64,000 bases of DNA from Ananas comosus (Eukaryota; Streptophyta; Magnoliopsida; Poales; Bromeliaceae), in assembly GCF_001540865.1 (NCBI RefSeq), contig NC_033641.1, forward strand, positions 8,997,767-9,061,766, written 5' to 3'. Below, piece after piece: positions 59,001-64,000 of the stretch. The notes under the pieces were generated by a model, which made no database searches, was not told where the DNA came from, and saw only the letters and a list, made by a program, of their open reading frames with translations. Every line of letters begins with the position of its first letter. The first letter of the stretch is position 1. The position numbers were made by a program, and so were the translations under genes.

Positions 59001-61768
59001 AACTCCACATATGAATTATTTTTTCTGAAAATATCTTTTACATCTCTAGTAAGGTAATTTATTTGATCTTCATTGGTTCTCGCTAATCTTGCTCTATATT
59101 TTCCATTGTTTATTTGTTAAGTTTCATATATCGATTTGTTTGATACCTTGAATGTTGGGTCTTTAATTGGAGCTTCTTGTAACTTTTACTTTACAAATTT
59201 AATGTTCAGTAGGGGTCAAACTATGAGAGCTTATACCCTATCCATTTAGCCAGACAATTGTTAGTATTTGGCAATACTTAGCAACAATGCTGAACATTTA
59301 ATTAACTTAGAAGAAAGCATTCACAGTTATAATGATTTGGTTCCTCACTTGTGCAGATATTTGGTTCAATTCTCGGAGTTTCTGCTGGATTTGTATTGGG
59401 CAAGGAAGGGCCCATGGTGCACACGGGCGCTTGCATTGCCAACCTGTTTGGTCAGGGCGGATCCCGCAAGTATCATCTGACATGGACTTGGCTCAAATAT
59501 TTTAAGAATGATAGGGACCGTCGGGATTTGATCACCTGTGGTGCTGCAGCTGGAGTTGCAGCCGCCTTTCGTGCGCCTGTTGGTGGTGTCCTCTTTGCTC
59601 TTGAAGAAGCAGCATCTTGGTGAGACTTTTTTTTTCTTTTTCCTCTTTTTTTGCCCCTTATGTTACTGGTGAAATTAGAATTTCTACTTTTAGCAGTCAA
59701 AATCATGTGGATTGAGGACAAAACAATGTGCGTTCTAGTACAAAATATCAGAAATATCATTTCATATCATTTCTTGGTTTAATGTGAAGAAGTTTTCAGC
59801 ACTTAAATTGCTCAAATAAACATCCAACAGGGTGAGCCAAAATAATGCATTTATCTCTTTGGAGAATGTGCCATGATAGAGTACAGAAGCTATAGGTGAT
59901 AGGACTCCCAAGCTGATAAAAGAAAGAATCTAGAGCACCGATTCCCCCCCCCCTCTTTCTCTGCTGTCTTTTTCGAAGTTGACAGTATTTTTAAGTTCCT
60001 TTTTTCATTTATGTTTTCTTCAGGTGGCGAAGTGCTCTTCTCTGGAGGACGTTCTTTACGACGGCTATAGTTGCTGTTGTGCTGAGAGCTTTAATAGTGT
60101 TCTGCCGAAGTGGAAAATGTGGACTCTTTGGGCAAGGAGGATTGATCATGTTTGATGTTAGTCAAACCATTAGTACGTACAGTATTTCAGATCTTATCGC
60201 CATATTAGCCCTTGGAGTCATTGGGGGCCTGTTCGGAGGCCTCTTTAATTTTCTCATGGACCGTACTCTTCATGCATATAGTATCATCAACGAGTATGTT
60301 TCAAATAATTATTTATTTATTTTGTAGTCCTCGACTTGCAAAGGCTCCAATTCATTTTCCCAGTGTTATAGCTGATATACTTTACACCTGGTTCTAAGTA
60401 CAGCACTTTGTCCCCTGCCATTGTTATTTTGATTATCCATTGCAACCGACACTAAAATTAAACTGACATGATGTAGCATAGAGGGTTTCTGAAGCTTTTC
60501 CCTATACTTTAGATACTGATGGAAAATCAAGTCAGCAATTGCAACGGGACAAAGTGGAATCAGGCAAAAACTCAAGAGTCTTTATTTTCTTATTATTTTT
60601 TTGCATTAAATAAGTTCAATTCACCTGCAGGAAAGGTGCTCCATTCAAGATCCTCCTCACCATCGCCATTTCTCTTATCACCTCATGCTGCTCCTACGGC
60701 CTCCCCTGGCTCGCCAGGTGCACTCCGTGCCCAGCAGGCATCCAGGAGCAGTGCCCGACAATCGGCCGCTCGGGCAACTACAAGAATTTCCACTGCCCCC
60801 CCGGACACTACAACGACCTTGCCTCACTCTTCCTCAACACAAATGACGATGCCATTCGCAACCTCTTTAGCGCCGGCACCGAAAACGAATTCCACATTTC
60901 CACCCTCGTTATCTTCTTTACTGGCATCTACTGTCTCGGCTTCATAACTTACGGCATTGCAGTCCCTGCTGGTCTCTTCATCCCTGTTATTCTCGCCGGC
61001 GCTTCCTTCGGACGCATTGTAGGAACTCTTCTTGGCACGATCGCTGACCTTGACCCCGGCCTCTTCGCGCTACTTGGTGCGGCTTCTTTTCTCGGTGGGA
61101 CTATGAGAATGACCGTCTCGATCTGCGTTATTATCTTAGAACTCACCAATGACCTTCTTATGCTCCCCTTAGTTATGCTTGTTATTCTCATATCCAAAAC
61201 CGTCGCCGATAGCTTTAACAAGGGAGTTTATGATCAAATTGTCATAATGAAGGGCTTGCCTTACATGGAGGCCCATGCAGAGCCATACATGAGGCATTTG
61301 GTCGCAGGAGATGTGGTGTCGGGCCCGCTTTTCACATTTTCAGGCGTGGAAAAGGTTGGAACCATTGTGCAGACACTAAGGTTGACAGGCCATAATGGTT
61401 TTCCGGTGATCGATGAACCGCCACTTTCTGATGCACCTGAGTTGGTCGGTCTCGTGTTAAGATCTCATTTATTGGTATTACTAAAGCGCAAGATCTTCAC
61501 CAAGGAGAGGGTTAAAGCGGGGGTAGGGGAGGTACTACAAAGGTTCGGCAAATTCGACTTTGCAAAGCCAGGATCGGGGAAAGGTTTGAAATTCGAAGAC
61601 TTGGATATCACTGAGGAGGAAATGGAAATGTATGTCGACCTACACCCGATAACGAATACTTCGCCATACACGGTTGTTGAGACGATGTCGCTAGCTAAAG
61701 CCGCAATGCTTTTCCGCGAGCTCGGGCTCAGGCACCTGTGTGTTGTGCCAAAGACACCTGGAGTGAGG

Positions 61769-61826
<58 letters not shown>

Positions 61827-61962
61827 AAACATTTGTGATGCTAATTGTGAGCTTATATTCTCCTTTTTGCAGAGGCCTCCGATCGTAGGAATTCTCACAC
61901 GACACGATTTTATGCCGGAGCACATTCTTGGGCTATTTCCGCATCTCGAACCCCACAAGTAG
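56089..61962 (+). CDS. CLC-c: CLC anion/proton antiporter, CLC-c type, with an exon 1 frameshift
   Basis: A multi-span CLC exchanger; plant relatives sit in the tonoplast and move Cl-. Exons: 56089-56322, 57356-57556, 58592-58769, 59357-59619, 60024-60293, 60631-61762 and 61873-61962, about 788 residues. GSGIPE (about 177-182) has Ser, the chloride-type residue, not the Pro of nitrate-type CLCa. GKEGPMVH carries gating Glu about 221, and LEEAASWW carries proton Glu about 288. GGTMRMTVSICVIILELTN and two CBS domains follow, ending HLCVVPKTPGRPPIVGILTR. Exon 1 is odd: the start frame (MESFRHQRGGNSN) runs to LFEDYKEG, but the conserved REPLLRRRRTLNTTSQIA lies one base later. The summed exon length is one base too long. 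G runs at 56109-56116 and 56156-56162 and GAGGGTGAGGG near 56217 make a homopolymer error plausible. Intron 2 carries a MITE; intron 6 a (CT)n(TA)n run. Confidence 0.9.
58030..58371. mobile_element. hAT-like MITE in CLC intron 2
   Basis: The ends are CAAGGATTTAAGTACC and the inverse GGGCACTTAAAACCTTG. The subterminal parts are rich in GTGCCGG and CGTGCCGACGGG. The flanks GTTTTGAT (58022-58029) and ATTTTGAT (58372-58379) form an 8-bp duplication with one change. It is well away from both splice sites. Confidence 0.75.
61773..61826. repeat. (CT)n(TA)n microsatellite in CLC intron 6
   Basis: CT dinucleotides followed by TA dinucleotides, starting about 10 bp after the donor of intron 6, which is only 110 bp long. 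Length variation here could affect that short intron. Confidence 0.9.
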
Positions 61963-63472
61963 GCCTATATAGAATCCTTGTAATCTTCCTCTTTCTCTCT
62001 CTTGTTTTGTCGTTCATGTTGTTGTAACTTTAAGACGTTCGTTCATGCTATTTCATCGGTTCCACTCTCGCGCTTTCAAAGAGATATAAGGCCTATTTTG
62101 AATGCTCAGGAAAGAACTGGTGCTGTACTGCGAAGCCTGATTGTTTTTTGATCCATGTTTATATGCTTCAAGTTACATATTTGAGAGCTTTACCGCTAAA
62201 CAACATTGAATCTTTAATTTTCAAATTCAGACATTTGATACTGCAGTTTTTGTAGATTACTTTTTGGAAGAATAAAAAAAGCTCTTCAATAATATGCTTG
62301 TAAGTATTGTAGAAGCCAGAAATGTTGTAATATTTGGAGTGACTTTGAATCTAATATTTCCATTTGGTACCGTTTGTGAGCTATTTTTCTTATTGCTTTT
62401 GTTTTTTGTTTGTATTTTTTGGGATCATGTTTTGTTTGAGTTTTAAATTTGTTTACTGATCATGTTTGGCATCTACCATTTTCGTATATTCCTCTGTATG
62501 TTCAGTAGTTGAGGTTTACATTGGGTGTCATCAACAGGTAACTGTGTTGGGCATCATATTTTATAACTCTTTTTTTATGCTCTTTTTTATTCTTCTGTTG
62601 TTATATTGTTTTATGCCACTGATTTACATGTTTGATGCCATTTATTGCTTTGATTTGCAAAACAAAAATTTAGGAGTACATGCAAATGATGTCGCTACAT
62701 TCGGCCCGGCCCAAGCCCAACAGATATTGGGCCTTGACGTTGCTAGTATTACTGCTTTTTAAATTATTTCTTATCAGATCGATCTTTTAGTATACAGTAT
62801 TTATTCTCTGACCGTTTTCTATCAAATCGATCTTGTGTGTTACACTTCTACGCAACATTTGGTTGGAGGACAATGACAAATATATTATGGTATCAAATAT
62901 TCCCCAATTAGAATTATGTAGAAAAAGTTACCCTCTTATTATTATTTGCAAGAAATGTTCTACAGAAACAAATGATGGAATTGCACTATGCCCATAATGA
63001 GCTCCCTATGCCTAACTTAAGAATGTTACCTAGATAAAAAAAAAATCCCTATAAAAGGTGAGGCAGAGGACACCAACAGTGCCTAAAACTGTTTGAGTGT
63101 GCCCTTCCTTTTGGAGACCAACAAAGAGCAAAAGGCTGAAAAGAAAATCAGCACCACACATCCAGCAATAACTCATCATCATCTGTGGTCAAAAAAAAAA
63201 AGAAAAAAAAGGGGAGTCAATTGGTGTGGCATCCCAGCTGTGCCTTTTCACCTATAATTTTTTCTTTTAACACCTCTCTATTTGATTGTATTAACTGTAG
63301 TACCTGTACTATCCCAATATTGCAACTAATCTCTCTCTCTCTCTCTCTCTCTATATTTTTTCAGTACTGCTGCAGGTACTTTATAATATTATTAATATAT
63401 TGACAAATTTATATGGCTTTTTTGCTGTGTGTATAATTCAATTACGATCTTTCGTATTATAGTGTCAACACA
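61963..63472. other. CLC 3' UTR and intergenic DNA
   Basis: A plausible AATAAA polyadenylation signal is at about 62270. Beyond it the sequence is AT-rich without exons. A short CT run lies near 63330-63352. ORFs at 62466-62762 and 63185-63403 show no family features. Confidence 0.5.
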
Positions 63473-64000
63473 TCTATTACTATATATAAAAGTAGAATCC
63501 TTAATGAATTCTATGTGAGAAGCTGACACGTGGCTTTCTATATACTTGCCACGTGTCAAACTCAAATATGGATATTTGGTTACGAATTATTTAAAATTAT
63601 TGGTTTAACGCGAATTATTTGAAATAGTTAGTTGCGAAAAAAAGGGTCAAACTCAAATTTCGTAAATTATTTGAAATAATTGGTTGAAAATTTCTGGACA
63701 TAAAAATATTAGTAAAAAATAATAGAGATATTTTTGGAAAGAGAAAAAATTAAAAACTCATGATTTTATAAAAAATTAATATCTTTTACTATATTATTAA
63801 AAATTACATATAATGATGAAAATTTTATTTCAAAGTCATTTCGATATTTGATAAATTTATGGATATTATGATGCGAAAGAATTGGCGATGCGGATATTAC
63901 GCATGAGAAGAAAAATATTATTTATTTGGAAATAAATTATTACTTATTTAATTATTTGAAATGATTGGTTGAAAATTTCTAGACATAAAAATATTAGTAG
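63473..64000 (+). mobile_element. Helitron-like 5' end, runs off the window
   Basis: TCTATTACTATATATAAAAG preceded by A is the form of a plant Helitron 5' terminus, which starts TC after an A. The sequence beyond is AT-rich and holds a direct repeat (GGTTGAAAATTTCTGGACAT at about 63681 and a variant near 63967). The 3' end would be outside the window, so this is partial. Confidence 0.5.

Overview
The window is plant nuclear DNA: intron-rich genes with GT-AG splicing, AT-rich intergenic DNA full of microsatellites, and dense small transposons. The proteins read as monocot-like. The SINE family and (TA)n-flanked elements remind me of bromeliads such as pineapple, but that is a recollection and not demonstrated here. 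Three single N bases (6608, 12628, 30100) and a 409-base pure A run show this is assembled genomic sequence.

Genes, left to right. (1) Two tandem genes for secreted mannan endo-1,4-beta-mannosidase (GH5) on the minus strand: one at 694-3432 that continues off the left edge, and a complete five-exon one at 6574-9412. (2) An intronless DUF538 secreted protein at 17599-18099 (+). (3) A three-exon FAR1-related (FRS11-type) protein on the minus strand at 21062-23756, with a probable separate 5' UTR exon near 25.6 kb. (4) An eleven-exon chloroplast ferrochelatase at 32187-38072 (+) with a C-terminal LHC-like motif and one GC-AG intron. (5) A seven-exon CLC anion/proton antiporter of the CLC-c type at 56089-61962 (+), whose first exon carries an apparent one-base frameshift. 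A promoter and 5' UTR without a visible coding sequence lies at 46.4-46.8 kb. The genes are unrelated in function and do not form a cluster, apart from the mannanase pair, whose duplication unit also carried upstream DNA.

Most of the remaining sequence is small non-autonomous transposons, often nested. They include a tRNA-derived SINE family with several copies, two with perfect target site duplications; Harbinger/Tourist-like elements with TTA or TAA duplications; Mutator-like and hAT-like inverted-repeat elements; two miniature LTR elements; a 2.6-kb foldback element with three GC-rich coding-like modules; and MITEs that sit repeatedly inside (TA)n microsatellites. Two such MITE chains (29.5-31.8 kb and 49.4-50.2 kb) are lodged inside the AT stretch of other, older elements. 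A Helitron-like 5' end starts at 63473.

I saw no rRNA, true tRNA, CRISPR, organellar or bacterial features. Exon coordinates come from reading splice sites and keeping frame by eye, so they are predictions. Repeat family names rest on terminal motifs and target duplications, not on a database search.
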